Counted from the stretch's first letter, positions 1 through 8,799 are shown. The stretch: DNA of 40,889 bases from an uncultured Bacteroidales bacterium (GCA_944326355.1 CALVDO010000021.1:1-40889); one strand, 5' to 3'. A program made the numbers and translations. The notes: a model not told the origin generated them from the letters alone.

Positions 1-734
1 GGATAATGCCCGTTATCACAAGTGATTTCTGCTTGCGGATTGATGCGCTTTAATAGCTCCGTAGTCGGTTCGTCATTGGGGTCTTGTGATACAAATTTGC
101 CAAGGATTGCAAGTTCAAGTATTTTTTGTTTAGCCTGCTGGATGGTTGTTTGCAAGTCAGTTTTGCCTTGCTCTATTTGGTCTATTATAGTAAAACAAAA
201 TTCGATTTCTTCAACGATGCGTTGCTGCTCCTTGAAAGGAGGAAGAGGAATATGTAAGTCTGTAAATATCTCTTTGTTGACTCTTTGTTGTCCAACTACC
301 CCTTTGAAGTATTTAGTGCCTTCTTTGATATACCAGGCTGATTTGAAAAGATAAAGATAGAATTTTGCATAAACTTTAATAGGCCGAAGAATAACTAATT
401 CGGTTGTTCCTGCGCCATAAGTATTTGGAAGATTATTAAATATCGTCGATTTGCGATTTTCGAAACATGGCGATATTTTCGCAATACCAATATCACCATC
501 ATGAAAATGCGAATAACCATTTTTAATATTCTCCCATATGCGTTCTTCAAAGAAATGATTTCCTGAAAATCCATCCTCTACAAGTGCCATTGGAATAAAT
601 CCAACTTTCATATTATTGTCCAATTCCGATTTTGGATTAAGAATAAACAGATCGGATACAGGTACTAGAATCCAGGAACTTGGTATTTCAAATGGCACAT
701 CTTGCCGATGATGGGGCGTACGTACCGTTATATG
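1..734 (-). pseudogene. hsdS: Type I restriction-modification specificity subunit (HsdS) fragment, start missing, C-terminal side off the window
   Basis: Read from 734 down to 1, one frame stays open across the whole stretch. It encodes one target-recognition domain, opening with the typical VPFEIPSSW start (about 660-700). The conserved helical spacer follows: IPLPPFKEQQRIVEEI (about 204-251), then LAILGKFVSQDPNDEP (about 75-120). This is the HsdS layout; HsdS chooses the DNA sequence that a type I enzyme methylates or cuts. The frame is closed upstream by a TAG at 735-737, exactly before the domain, and the first ATG (609-611) lies inside it. There is therefore no proper start or N-terminal half. 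The stretch is clearly more AT-rich than the genes from 792 on, which suggests transfer. It could be a silent cassette of an invertible hsdS locus or a simple deletion remnant. The family call is firm; the status is an inference. Confidence 0.85.
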
Positions 735-791
735 CTATAAAAATGTGTCAAGATTTTCACCTTTTCGCATTTTGAATGAGAGTCGTTTAGG

Positions 792-1682
792 TCACCTCCG
801 CTTACGGTACTGGAGGGGGGTGATGCCGGTGTTGCGGCGGAAATACTGGACGAAGACGGAGGGACTGGAGAAGTTGAGCTCTTCTGAGATCTCCAGGACG
901 GTCTTGTCGGTCACGTTGAGGAGCATCTTGATCTCGCTTATGAGGGTGGAGCTGATCCAGTCGGAGACGGATTTGCCGGTGATGCGCTTGACGGCGCCGG
1001 AGAGATATTTCGGGGTGCGGTTGAGCCTGTCGGCATAGAATCCGACATGATGTTCGGTGCGGAAATGCCTTGTGAGCAGCACGAAAAAGTCGTCGGTCAG
1101 CTTCTCCTGACGGGGCTTGCGGATTTCCGCCTCGTCTTCCGAAACTGATCTGAATATGTCACAGAGTTCAAGCACGAGCGCATAGAGAAGGGTCTTGGCT
1201 ATCTCGACCCGGTACGCGTTCGGAGTCTCGGAATAGCGCTTCTCCAGAAAGTCATAGTATTCAAGCACATCCTCCAGTTTCCGCTCCGGGAGATCCACCA
1301 CAGGATTGCGGAGAGCCATGTTGATTATGTTGATGTCCACAGGACTCGGGAACTCGAGAATCATGTCCTGAGAAACGATGATGGACTTCGCCTCGAAATC
1401 GGCCGTGGCGGAAACGAGACTTATGAGCTGGTCGGGAGAAAGGATGAGAAGAGAGCCGGATGAGACATTGCGATTGCGCCCTCCTATCTTCAGAACGCAT
1501 CCTCCTGACAGACAAACAGATATACAGAACCCGCCAAAAATGAACGGAGTTTCATTGTCGAAAAGCCTGTTTCTGGCTCTTGAATGAGACAGACAGAAGT
1601 CATTGATGAACTTAGGTTTCACCTCATCGAAGAAATCGCCTGTGCTGATGCTGAAGAAATCTCTATGCTCACCTGCATCCAT
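792..1682 (-). CDS. AraC-family transcriptional regulator
   Basis: 296 residues. The C-terminal ~100 residues form a typical AraC/XylS double helix-turn-helix: FYADRLNRTPKYLSGAVKR is the first recognition unit, and the end YFRRNTGITPLQYRKRR is the classic second-helix signature. The N-terminal ~190 residues look like a cupin-type sensor domain (GGCVLKIGGRNRNVSSGSLL); no ligand can be read from it. It is divergent from the P-type ATPase at 1777, with about 95 bases between the starts, so that gene is a natural candidate target. The second AraC gene of this window (7669-8577) has the same architecture. The start ATG at 1680-1682 is the first in frame and lies about 35 bases after a TAnnTTTG box at 1717-1724. 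The family is certain; the target is inferred from position. Confidence 0.9.
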   Translation of the reverse strand: MDAGEHRDFFSISTGDFFDEVKPKFINDFCLSHSRARNRLFDNETPFIFGGFCISVCLSGGCVLKIGGRNRNVSSGSLLILSPDQLISLVSATADFEAKSIIVSQDMILEFPSPVDINIINMALRNPVVDLPERKLEDVLEYYDFLEKRYSETPNAYRVEIAKTLLYALVLELCDIFRSVSEDEAEIRKPRQEKLTDDFFVLLTRHFRTEHHVGFYADRLNRTPKYLSGAVKRITGKSVSDWISSTLISEIKMLLNVTDKTVLEISEELNFSSPSVFVQYFRRNTGITPLQYRKRR

Positions 1683-1716
1683 AAAAAATCCGACCTTTTA
1701 CACATTTTTTATTCTG

Positions 1717-1724
1717 CAAACATA
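1717..1724 (-). promoter_or_regulatory. Bacteroidetes -7 box for the AraC gene at 792-1682
   Basis: On the minus strand the sequence is TATGTTTG, a perfect match to TAnnTTTG, about 35 bases before the ATG at 1682. No clear TTTG lies 19-21 bases upstream, so this is a half-site prediction only. Confidence 0.4.
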
Positions 1725-1747
1725 ATAATATATATCCGTACTGCGAT

Positions 1748-1755
1748 TATTTTTG
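1748..1755 (+). promoter_or_regulatory. Bacteroidetes -7 box for the P-type ATPase gene
   Basis: TATTTTTG matches TAnnTTTG and lies 21 bases before the ATG at 1777. No good -33 element is visible at the usual spacing, which would fit a promoter that needs an activator such as the divergent AraC protein. Confidence 0.4.
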
Positions 1756-1758
1756 CAG

Positions 1759-1771
1759 CCGTTATTAACGG
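1759..1771. promoter_or_regulatory. Palindrome CCGTTATTAACGG, possible operator
   Basis: Perfect 6-base arms around one central base. It sits between the -7 box at 1748-1755 and the ATPase start, where transcription should begin. A protein bound here would block or shape initiation. It also overlaps the weak ribosome-binding GGAAAG that follows. Confidence 0.35.
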
Positions 1772-1776
1772 AAAGA

Positions 1777-4419
1777 ATGATGAAACGATTTTACAGCAGT
1801 GAAATTGAAGAAATCTCCAGAGAGCTGGGGACGGACGCTTCTTCGGGTCTGAAAAAAGATGAGATAGCGTCCAGAATCGAAAAATACGGAAAGAACACTC
1901 TCGTACAGAAAAAGAACAGGTCGTTCTTCGCCATGTTCATAGCGCAGTTCAAGAGCTTCATGATAATACTGCTCATCATCGCGGCAGTCATCTCAGGAGT
2001 CATGGGCGTGAAGACCGGCGAGGGGCTTCTTGACACATACATAATAATGGGAATCCTGCTCCTCAACGCGTTCATTGGCGCATATCAGGAATACAAGGCC
2101 CAGAAGTCGCTCGAATCGCTCAAGAAGATGGCCGCTCCTATGGCAAAAGTGGTGCGCGACGGCGAGGCTATGGTGGTCAATGTCGAGGACGTCGTGCCTG
2201 GAGACCTCGTTGAGCTGGAGGTGGGAGACATTGTGCCTGCCGACATCAGGATCACCGAATCCTGCAACATGAGCATCCAGGAGTCATCGATGACAGGCGA
2301 GTCAGTGCCGGTGGAGAAGAGCCCTGAGACGCTTGCGGATGAGGAGATTCCTCTCGGAGACAGGAAGAATATGGCCTACTCGAGCGGGGTCGTGACCTTC
2401 GGACACGGAAAGGGAATCGCCGTCGGGACAGGAATGAACACCGAGATAGGAAAGATCGCCGACATGCTCGGAGGCGACTCCGACACGCAGACGCCTATGC
2501 AGGTGCGTCTTGAGAAGCTCGGAAAGGTCATCGGAACGGCCTCTGTAGTAATCTGCTTGATAATCTTCATAATAGGCATCCTCTACGGAAGGCCTGTCAT
2601 CAGCATGCTGATGGTGGCCGTTTCACTTGCCGTTGCGGCAATTCCGGAGGGACTTCCGGCGATATCCACCATCATCCTCTCGATGGGAGTACGCAGGATG
2701 GTGAAGCACAACGCCATCATCCGCAAGCTGCCTTCAGTGGAGACTCTTGGATGCACCACCGTGATATGCTCGGACAAGACGGGAACTCTCACCAAGAACC
2801 AGATGACGGTCGTTGACAAATATGCCGTCAGCGGCAATACGGACCGTCTCGTCACCATCTCGGTGCTCTGCTGCGACGCAAAGGAGGTGAAGAACAGCGA
2901 AGGCGGAGTCACCCGTGTGGGAGACCCGACCGAGATCGCGCTCATAGACCTCGGCGCAGAAAACGGCGTGAACAAGGCAGAACTTGACGCCGCCTGTCCG
3001 AGAGTGGGAGAAGTGGCGTTCGACTCATCGCGCAAAAGGATGAGCACGATCAACAGGATGCAGGACGGCTCGCTCCAGATCAACGTCAAGGGCGGTCTCG
3101 ACGAAGTTCTCTCCGTCTGCACGAAGATAGAGACAGCCGACGGAATCCGCGACATCACGGCAGCCGACATAGATAGCCTGCAGGAGCGCAACCAGAAGAT
3201 GGCGGCTTCGGCCCTGAGAGTGCTCGCGATGGCATACAGGCCTACAGACACGGTGTCCTCAGATATGGAGGAGGTCGAAAAGGATCTCATATTCGTCGGC
3301 ATCACCGGCATGATCGACCCGGAAAGGGAGGAAGTAATCGGTGCGATCAGCGAATGTCGCGACGCAGGGATCCGAACCGTCATGATCACCGGCGACCACA
3401 AGGCTACGGCTCTCGCCATCGCCTCAAAAATAGGCATATACAAAGACGGAGACCTCGCCATAACCGGCACGGAGCTCGACAGGATCGATGAAGAGACGTT
3501 CAACGCCAATGTGGAGAAATATTCAGTGTACGCCCGCATCGCTCCTGAACAGAAGGTAAAGATCGTGACCGCATGGCAGAAGAAGGGCGAAATCGTCGCC
3601 ATGACCGGAGATGGAGTGAACGACGCGCCGGCACTGAAGCAGGCCGACATAGGAGTGTCGATGGGCATCACGGGAACGGAAGTGGCCAAGGACGCCTCAG
3701 ACATGATTCTCTCTGACGACAACTTCGTGACCATCGTCTCGGCAGTGTCAGAAGGAAGAAGAATCTACGACAACATACTCAAGACCATACTCTTCCTGCT
3801 CTCGACCAATCTCGGAGAAGTCCTGCTTCTGTTCGTGGCGTCCATCCTGAACATGGGCATTCCGCTCCTGCCTATCCACATCCTCTGGATAAATCTCGTG
3901 AGCGAGACGTTCCCGGCTCTGGCCCTCAGCCTCGACCCTGCGGCGAAAGACATCATGAAGAAGAGCCCGAGAGGAAAGGGCAAACAGTTCATGGACAAGG
4001 GAATGATATGGAGAATCTGCTATCAGGGCGTCATGATGGGAGGCATCACCCTCGCAGCCTTCCTGATAGGAAAGAAGATGGGAATGGAGATGTTCTCAGG
4101 CGATGCCGGCGCCGCCGAATCTCTCGGACAGACGATGGCCTTTGCGGCGCTCATCGCAGCCAAACTCGTACATGCGGGCAACCTCCACTCGAACACCGAA
4201 TCCAGATTCAGGTTCAATCCTCTCTCCAACAAGCCGCTCATATTCGCGATATTCATGTCGCTGGCGTTCTCTCTCGCCGTGCTGCTGATACCTTCGTTCG
4301 CAAAGGCATTCAACTTCATGGCCATGGGCACGGCACAGTGGCTCACAATCGTAGGACTTGCACTTGTTCCGCTCGTGATCGTGGAGCTCTTCAAGCTCCT
4401 GAAGTGGAACGGAAAATAG
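1777..4419 (+). CDS. Cation-transporting P-type ATPase, type II (Ca2+-ATPase like)
   Basis: About 880 residues, the usual length for SERCA/PMR1-type bacterial pumps. It uses ATP to move a cation, most likely Ca2+, across the inner membrane. Landmarks in order: N-terminal cation-ATPase domain; first membrane pair near residue 50; TGES actuator loop at 173-176; PEGLPA in membrane helix 4, the Ca2+-site motif; DKTGTLTKNQ with phosphorylated Asp333; TGDGVNDAPALKQADIG hinge; six C-terminal helices. In helix 6 the usual NLVTDGLPA reads NLVSETFPA, with Glu in place of the conserved Asp, so ion preference is not certain. An in-frame TTG lies upstream at 1753, but the ATGs at 1777 and 1780 follow GGAAAG and are preferred. 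The gene is monocistronic, ending before a terminator at 4553-4587, and divergent from an AraC regulator. Confidence 0.93.
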   Translation: MMKRFYSSEIEEISRELGTDASSGLKKDEIASRIEKYGKNTLVQKKNRSFFAMFIAQFKSFMIILLIIAAVISGVMGVKTGEGLLDTYIIMGILLLNAFIGAYQEYKAQKSLESLKKMAAPMAKVVRDGEAMVVNVEDVVPGDLVELEVGDIVPADIRITESCNMSIQESSMTGESVPVEKSPETLADEEIPLGDRKNMAYSSGVVTFGHGKGIAVGTGMNTEIGKIADMLGGDSDTQTPMQVRLEKLGKVIGTASVVICLIIFIIGILYGRPVISMLMVAVSLAVAAIPEGLPAISTIILSMGVRRMVKHNAIIRKLPSVETLGCTTVICSDKTGTLTKNQMTVVDKYAVSGNTDRLVTISVLCCDAKEVKNSEGGVTRVGDPTEIALIDLGAENGVNKAELDAACPRVGEVAFDSSRKRMSTINRMQDGSLQINVKGGLDEVLSVCTKIETADGIRDITAADIDSLQERNQKMAASALRVLAMAYRPTDTVSSDMEEVEKDLIFVGITGMIDPEREEVIGAISECRDAGIRTVMITGDHKATALAIASKIGIYKDGDLAITGTELDRIDEETFNANVEKYSVYARIAPEQKVKIVTAWQKKGEIVAMTGDGVNDAPALKQADIGVSMGITGTEVAKDASDMILSDDNFVTIVSAVSEGRRIYDNILKTILFLLSTNLGEVLLLFVASILNMGIPLLPIHILWINLVSETFPALALSLDPAAKDIMKKSPRGKGKQFMDKGMIWRICYQGVMMGGITLAAFLIGKKMGMEMFSGDAGAAESLGQTMAFAALIAAKLVHAGNLHSNTESRFRFNPLSNKPLIFAIFMSLAFSLAVLLIPSFAKAFNFMAMGTAQWLTIVGLALVPLVIVELFKLLKWNGK

Positions 4420-4425
4420 GAAAGA

Positions 4426-4498
4426 CGGGGCTCCGGCATGATGAGGATGTTTTTAACTTGTTAATGACATAAATAATTTGCGTATGTAAAGAGCCCCG
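4426..4498 (+). other. Long-range inverted repeat in the 3' region after the ATPase gene
   Basis: CGGGGCTC at 4426-4433 pairs perfectly with GAGCCCCG at 4491-4498. The 57-base AT-rich loop contains a smaller palindrome (TTAACTTGTTAA). It begins six bases after the stop codon. Read from the ATPase transcript it would form a closed RNA domain before the terminator at 4553-4587. No known RNA family is recognised. Confidence 0.4.
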
Positions 4499-4552
4499 CC
4501 CTTCCATGACAAATACCGATTCCTTGAGACAAAGGTAATCCCCGAAACAAAA

Positions 4553-4587
4553 GAAAATCCCGCCCGAAGGCAGGATTTTCTTTTTTT
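4553..4587 (+). terminator. Rho-independent terminator, probably bidirectional
   Basis: GAAAATCC (4553-4560) pairs with GGATTTTC (4573-4580); an inner GCC/GGC pair lies across one mismatch, and seven T follow. On the minus strand the hairpin is followed by TTTTGTTT, so it can also end the fumarase transcript (stop at 4733). The rest of the 4420-4732 gap holds the inverted repeat at 4426-4498 and a second one, CCTGACAGG (4655-4663) with CCTGTCAGG (4684-4692), which has no T-run on either side. No gene is seen here. Confidence 0.85.
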
Positions 4588-4732
4588 GCATCATCTTTTT
4601 TCTCTTTTTAAAGATGATTTCTCTTTTCCTATGTCTTTTTCTCTTTTTTGTGATCCTGACAGGACCTTCATGACTCTCTCGGACCTGTCAGGCATGTTCT
4701 GATCCGGTCGGAAGTGCCGGCCTTGACGGATG

Positions 4733-6349
4733 TCAGAGACCGATCTGCTTGAAAAAGTCGTTGCCCTTGTCATCGACGAGGATGAATGCCGGGAAGTCTT
4801 CCACTCTGATCTTCCATATGGCCTCCATGCCGAGCTCAGGATATTCGACGCACTCGATGGACTTGATGTTGTTCTGGGCGAGGATTGCCGCAGGACCGCC
4901 TATCGAGCCGAGGTAGAATCCGCCGTGCTTCTTGCAGGCATCGGTCACCTGCTGGCTTCTGTTGCCCTTGGCGAGCATGATCATGCTGCCTCCGTGCTCC
5001 TGGAACAGATCCACATAAGGGTCCATGCGGCCGGCTGTGGTCGGGCCCATCGATCCGCAGGCCATGCCTGCCGGGGTCTTGGCCGGACCGGCGTAGTACA
5101 CCGGATGGTCCTTGAAATACTGAGGCATCTCCTCTCCCCTGTCGAGACGCTCCTTGATCTTGGCATGGGCGATGTCCCTCGCCACTATGATAGTACCGTT
5201 GAGGCTCAGGCGCGTAGAGACAGGATATTTCGTCAGCTCGGCAAGAATCTCGGACATCGGACGGTCGAGGTCGATCTTCACGGCATTGCCCTCTCCAGCC
5301 CTGCGCAGCTCCTCCGGAATGAGGCGTCCAGGATTGTCATCCATCTTCTCTATCCAGATTCCGTCCCTGTTGATCTTGCACTTGATGTTTCTGTCCGCAG
5401 AACAGCTTACTCCGAGGCCGACAGGACAGCTCGCACCGTGGCGAGGAAGCCTTATGATGCGCACGTCATGGGCATAGTATTTACCGCCGAACTGCGCCCC
5501 GAGCCCTATCTTATGGGCAGCCTCGAGCACCTGCTTCTCCAGCTCCACATCCCTGAATGCGCGGCCTGTCTCGTCTCCGGTCGTCGGCAGCGAGTCGTAA
5601 TAGTGGGTAGAGGCAAGCTTTACCGTGAGGAGGTTCTTCTCAGCGGAAGTGCCTCCGATGACGAATGCGATGTGATAAGGAGGACAGGCGGCCGTTCCGA
5701 GCGTCTTCATCTTCGACACGAGGAAAGGCACGAGGGTGTCCGGGTTGAGGATGGCCTTGGTCTCCTGATAGAGATAGGTCTTGTTGGCCGAACCGCCGCC
5801 CTTGGCGACGCAGAGGAAACGGTATTCCATTCCCTCAGTGGCCTCTATGTCTATCTGAGCCGGAAGGTTGCATCTGGTGTTGACCTCTTCGTACATGGAC
5901 AGCGGAGCGTTCTGAGAATAGCGGAGATTCTCCTCAGTGTAGGTCTTGTACACTCCGAGGGAAAGAGCCTCCTCATCGCAGTAGCCGGTCCATACCTGCT
6001 GTCCCTTCTCACCATGGATAATGGCGGTGCCGGTGTCCTGACAGAACGGGAGCTTGCCCTTGCAGGCCACTTCCGCATTGCGCAGGAATGTCAGCGCGAC
6101 ATATTTGTCGTTCTCGCTCGCCTCCGGATCGGAAAGAATCTTCGCCACCTGCTCGTTGTGCGCAGGACGAAGCATGAAAGAGACGTCCCTGAAGGCCGCA
6201 TTGGCCATTTTCGTGAGTCCCTCCTTCTCGATCTTCAGGATAGGTTTGCCTTCAAATTCTCCTACGGAGACATGGTCTCTTGTCAGGAGGTAGTATTCAG
6301 TCTTGTCTTCGCCAAGCTGAAACATCGGTGCATATTTGAATTCAGCCAT
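4733..6349 (-). CDS. Fumarate hydratase class I (iron-sulfur, homodimeric type)
   Basis: 538 residues. It catalyses reversible hydration of fumarate to L-malate in the cytoplasm. The fused alpha/beta form is recognised from [10 protein letters not shown] (Cys103, a probable [4Fe-4S] ligand), then [28 protein letters not shown], and the C-terminal swivel domain with [20 protein letters not shown] and [12 protein letters not shown]. The start is the ATG at 6349 ([11 protein letters not shown]); the open frame extends further upstream, but that extension has no family similarity. The class I enzyme is oxygen-sensitive, which fits an anaerobe using the malate-fumarate-succinate branch. It lies 107 bases after prfB on the same strand; co-transcription is possible, but I see no evidence for or against. 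Putative succinate exporters are encoded in this window at 29175-32146. Confidence 0.95.
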   Translation of the reverse strand: MAEFKYAPMFQLGEDKTEYYLLTRDHVSVGEFEGKPILKIEKEGLTKMANAAFRDVSFMLRPAHNEQVAKILSDPEASENDKYVALTFLRNAEVACKGKLPFCQDTGTAIIHGEKGQQVWTGYCDEEALSLGVYKTYTEENLRYSQNAPLSMYEEVNTRCNLPAQIDIEATEGMEYRFLCVAKGGGSANKTYLYQETKAILNPDTLVPFLVSKMKTLGTAACPPYHIAFVIGGTSAEKNLLTVKLASTHYYDSLPTTGDETGRAFRDVELEKQVLEAAHKIGLGAQFGGKYYAHDVRIIRLPRHGASCPVGLGVSCSADRNIKCKINRDGIWIEKMDDNPGRLIPEELRRAGEGNAVKIDLDRPMSEILAELTKYPVSTRLSLNGTIIVARDIAHAKIKERLDRGEEMPQYFKDHPVYYAGPAKTPAGMACGSMGPTTAGRMDPYVDLFQEHGGSMIMLAKGNRSQQVTDACKKHGGFYLGSIGGPAAILAQNNIKSIECVEYPELGMEAIWKIRVEDFPAFILVDDKGNDFFKQIGL

Positions 6350-6456
6350 ATATGTTTGAGTTATTGTTCTGTCCTTATCTGATTCCGATCTTCCGGAATT
6401 CATGCGGCCCGCTACGCGGCCCGGAGTCAGCCTTTGGCAGCAGCCTTCCGGCCAAG

Positions 6457-7578
6457 TCATTGCGCTGATGCGCCTCCGCCCATCAGAAAGACCTTCATGA
6501 ACTCATTGAGATCTCCGTCAAGAACCCCCTGCGTGTCGGATGTCTCGTATCCCGTGCGGAGATCCTTCACCATCTTGTACGGATGCAGCACATAGCTGCG
6601 GATCTGAGAGCCCCACTCTATCTTCTTCTTCTGTCCCTCAAGCTCAGCCTGCTTGGCCTGACGCTTCTTCAGTTCAAGGTCATAGAGACGGGACTTGAGG
6701 ATGCGCAGAGCGTTCTGCCTGTTGTCCAGCTGAGACCTCGTCTCCGTGTTCTCCACGACGATTCCAGTCGGTATATGACGCACACGGACCCCGGTCTCGA
6801 CCTTGTTGACGTTCTGTCCGCCGGCTCCGCTCGAACGGTAGGTGTCCCACTCCAGGTCGCCTGGATTTATCTCAATCTCAATGGTGTCGTCCACAAGCGG
6901 ATAGACAAACACGGACGAAAATGTGGTCTGCCTCTTTCCCTGGGCATTGAACGGCGATATCCTCACGAGCCTGTGGACTCCGCTCTCCGCCTTGAGATAG
7001 CCGAAGGCATAATCTCCCTCAAACTGTATCGTGGCCGACTTGATGCCGGCATCTTCGCCTTCAAGCAAATCGGTGACAGTCACTTTGTAGCCGTTCCGCT
7101 CGCCCCATCTCATGTACATTCTCATGAGCATCGACGACCAGTCGTTGGCCTCAGTGCCTCCCGCTCCGGAATTGATTGTGAGAATGGCGCCGAGATTGTC
7201 TCCCTCCTCTCCGAGCATATTCCTCAGCTCGAGGTCCTCCACATCCTTCTCAACCGCGAGGAAAGCATCCTCGAGCTCCTTCGTCTCCGGAGTCTGGCCG
7301 TCCTCGCCTGCCGAAGAGAGGCTCTCCTTCGCAAAATCGTAGAGGACATCCAGATCGGCCACGCCGGACGCCACCTTATCGTAGCCCGTCACCCAGAACT
7401 TCACTCCTGAAAGCTCCTTGAGAAACTTCTCCGCCTCTTTCGGGTCATTCCAGAAGTCCGGCTCAGCGGTCCTCTTCTGCTTGTCTTCGGCTTCCGCCCT
7501 CTTCGCATCGATGTCCAGACACCTCTTCAGCACCTCGACCCTCTGATGCAGCTCCTTTATCTGCTCTGAAGTTATCAT
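6457..7578 (-). CDS. prfB: Peptide chain release factor 2
   Basis: 373 residues. It recognises UGA and UAA stop codons and triggers peptide release. The catalytic GGQ is in [20 protein letters not shown], and the region that should hold the SPF stop-codon tripeptide reads [16 protein letters not shown], as in RF2. The start is the ATG at 7578 ([18 protein letters not shown]). Many bacteria make RF2 through a +1 frameshift at an in-frame UGA near codon 25 (CUU UGA C). Here the corresponding stretch KRCLDIDAK reads CTG GAC, with no stop and no shift, so the gene is translated straight through and lacks that autoregulation. A TAnnTTTG box lies at 7649-7656. Fumarase follows downstream. Confidence 0.95.
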   Translation of the reverse strand: MITSEQIKELHQRVEVLKRCLDIDAKRAEAEDKQKRTAEPDFWNDPKEAEKFLKELSGVKFWVTGYDKVASGVADLDVLYDFAKESLSSAGEDGQTPETKELEDAFLAVEKDVEDLELRNMLGEEGDNLGAILTINSGAGGTEANDWSSMLMRMYMRWGERNGYKVTVTDLLEGEDAGIKSATIQFEGDYAFGYLKAESGVHRLVRISPFNAQGKRQTTFSSVFVYPLVDDTIEIEINPGDLEWDTYRSSGAGGQNVNKVETGVRVRHIPTGIVVENTETRSQLDNRQNALRILKSRLYDLELKKRQAKQAELEGQKKKIEWGSQIRSYVLHPYKMVKDLRTGYETSDTQGVLDGDLNEFMKVFLMGGGASAQ

Positions 7579-7648
7579 GTAATCCTGTTCTGTTCGCTTA
7601 AATCTTTCAATAGGCGACACGCCCGGCGGTCCGGGACATGCCAACCTG

Positions 7649-7656
7649 CAAATTTA
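7649..7656 (-). promoter_or_regulatory. Bacteroidetes -7 box for prfB
   Basis: On the minus strand it reads TAAATTTG, a perfect TAnnTTTG, about 70 bases before the prfB ATG. The closest TTTG upstream is 23 bases away (7680-7683), slightly long. The same TAAATTTGC sequence precedes murI at 15551-15558. Confidence 0.45.
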
Positions 7657-7668
7657 ACAATATTTGTG

Positions 7669-8577
7669 TCAATCCGCATCAAAATTCGCAAGGGAGAATC
7701 CGGACCTGCGGTACTCGGCAGGTGAAATGCCGGTGTATTTCTTGAAGAACTTTGAAAAAGCGGCCTGATCGGAAAAGCGCAGGATGTCCGAAACCTGCTG
7801 CACAAGCATGTCGTCATTGCGCAGCAGCTGCATGGCAAGCGCCAGCACCTCCCCCGCAATAATCTCATGCGGCGACTTGCCTGTCGACTCCTTCACCACT
7901 CGGGACAGATGTTTGGGCGTGACGCACAGCTTCTTGGCATAGAATGACACCTCCCTCTGCTCGAGATAGTTCTTCCACACCAGATCCATGAAGCCCACCA
8001 GCAGCATGTCCCTTTTCCGCACGTTTCCCGAATTGATGTCCGGCTCCCCTCCATATCGGCGGACGAGAATGGCGCACAGCTCGAGGATAAAAGCCTTGAG
8101 ATAGACGGTCACGAGCTTTTCCCTGTAGAGATGCGAGACGTCGGCAAGCCTGACGCTTATGAGCCCCGCCTGAAATCTGAGCACGTCCATTTCCTCGGGA
8201 GTGAGATGCTGCACCGGGTCCGTCATGATTTTGAGGATATAGCTCTGGATCTGGGGAACCGTCTCCTGAAGAGCGTCCATGATGTACTTCCGCGTAGTGA
8301 AGATGCAGAAGATCTCCGAGTCGGAAGAGACTCCGGAAAACTGCACTCTGGTACCCTCAAGCACATCCACGAAATCGCCTCCGGAAAGCGTTGAGGAATG
8401 GCCGTTGACAAGGACTTCCGCCCGGCCTGACACCACGCCGCAGAGAATCCGGCATCCTGCCACCGTCATCCCTGACAGACGCCGGAGTCCGTCGGAATCA
8501 AACATCACCAATCTGTCGCCTGCCGTGCAGGTTTTGTCCGCAAAATCCAGGATTTGCTGTAGCCCGATGTTTCTCAT
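7669..8577 (-). CDS. AraC-family regulator, probable regulator of the adjacent RND efflux operon
   Basis: 302 residues. The N-terminal half is a cupin-like sensor (GCRILCGVVSGRAEVLVNGHSS). The C-terminal ~110 residues are the AraC double helix-turn-helix (KLCVTPKHLSRVVKES and FSKFFKKYTGISPAEYRRSG). The open frame reaches 8643, but the ATG at 8577 is chosen because GGAG sits six bases before it and similarity begins there. It is divergent from the efflux operon starting at 8800. The intervening region holds a pair of 10-base direct repeats and an inverted repeat, the sort of sites AraC proteins bind. The regulatory link is inferred from position and these repeats. Confidence 0.9.
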   Translation of the reverse strand: MRNIGLQQILDFADKTCTAGDRLVMFDSDGLRRLSGMTVAGCRILCGVVSGRAEVLVNGHSSTLSGGDFVDVLEGTRVQFSGVSSDSEIFCIFTTRKYIMDALQETVPQIQSYILKIMTDPVQHLTPEEMDVLRFQAGLISVRLADVSHLYREKLVTVYLKAFILELCAILVRRYGGEPDINSGNVRKRDMLLVGFMDLVWKNYLEQREVSFYAKKLCVTPKHLSRVVKESTGKSPHEIIAGEVLALAMQLLRNDDMLVQQVSDILRFSDQAAFSKFFKKYTGISPAEYRRSGFSLANFDAD

Positions 8578-8680
8578 TTCTCCTTTGGCACAATTTCTGT
8601 TGAAGAATGTCGCATTTTGACAAATCGGCTCTATTATAAACATATATAATGGGAATCACGCCCGCTACAGGAGCAAGATA

Positions 8681-8733
8681 AAGTCAAAAGCGAATTTTGG
8701 ACAAATTTAAAAGAAATTCGCACAAGTCAAAAG
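8681..8733. promoter_or_regulatory. Putative AraC operator: direct repeats flanking an inverted repeat
   Basis: AAGTCAAAAG occurs perfectly at 8681-8690 and 8724-8733, 43 bases apart (about four helical turns). Within that span GCGAATTT (8690-8697) and AAATTCGC (8714-8721) form an inverted repeat. A further copy of the core, GTCAAAA, lies in the opposite orientation at 8615-8621 near the regulator's own start. Spaced direct repeats just upstream of a promoter are typical AraC sites. Confidence 0.5.
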
Positions 8734-8746
8734 AAAAAGTATATAA

Positions 8747-8754
8747 TAATTTTG
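8747..8754 (+). promoter_or_regulatory. Bacteroidetes -7 box of the efflux operon
   Basis: TAATTTTG matches TAnnTTTG and lies 45 bases before the ATG at 8800. There is no TTTG at the normal -33 distance; instead the downstream AAGTCAAAAG repeat (8724-8733) ends 13 bases before it. That is where an activator could replace the missing -33 contact. Confidence 0.5.
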
Positions 8755-8799
8755 TGCCCGCATTCTAAGTTAGGGAAAAACATATACAGAAGAAAGACA

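Noticed and set aside
1753..1779. TTG at 1753 as the start of the P-type ATPase
   Set aside because: It overlaps the -7 box; the ATGs at 1777/1780 follow a purine-rich GGAAAG and fit the family N-terminus.
4655..4692. CCTGACAGG/CCTGTCAGG inverted repeat as the fumarase terminator
   Set aside because: No T-run follows on the minus strand (it continues in A-rich sequence), so it does not look like a rho-independent terminator.
4730..6382. 550-residue open frame on the plus strand, opposite fumarase
   Set aside because: It is the antisense of a clear class I fumarase, has no family motif, and its composition is explained by codon bias of the real gene.
6350..6460. Longer fumarase N-terminus starting at 6460
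   Set aside because: The extra 37 residues overlap the prfB stop, have no similarity to the family, and the ATG at 6349 gives the standard N-terminus.
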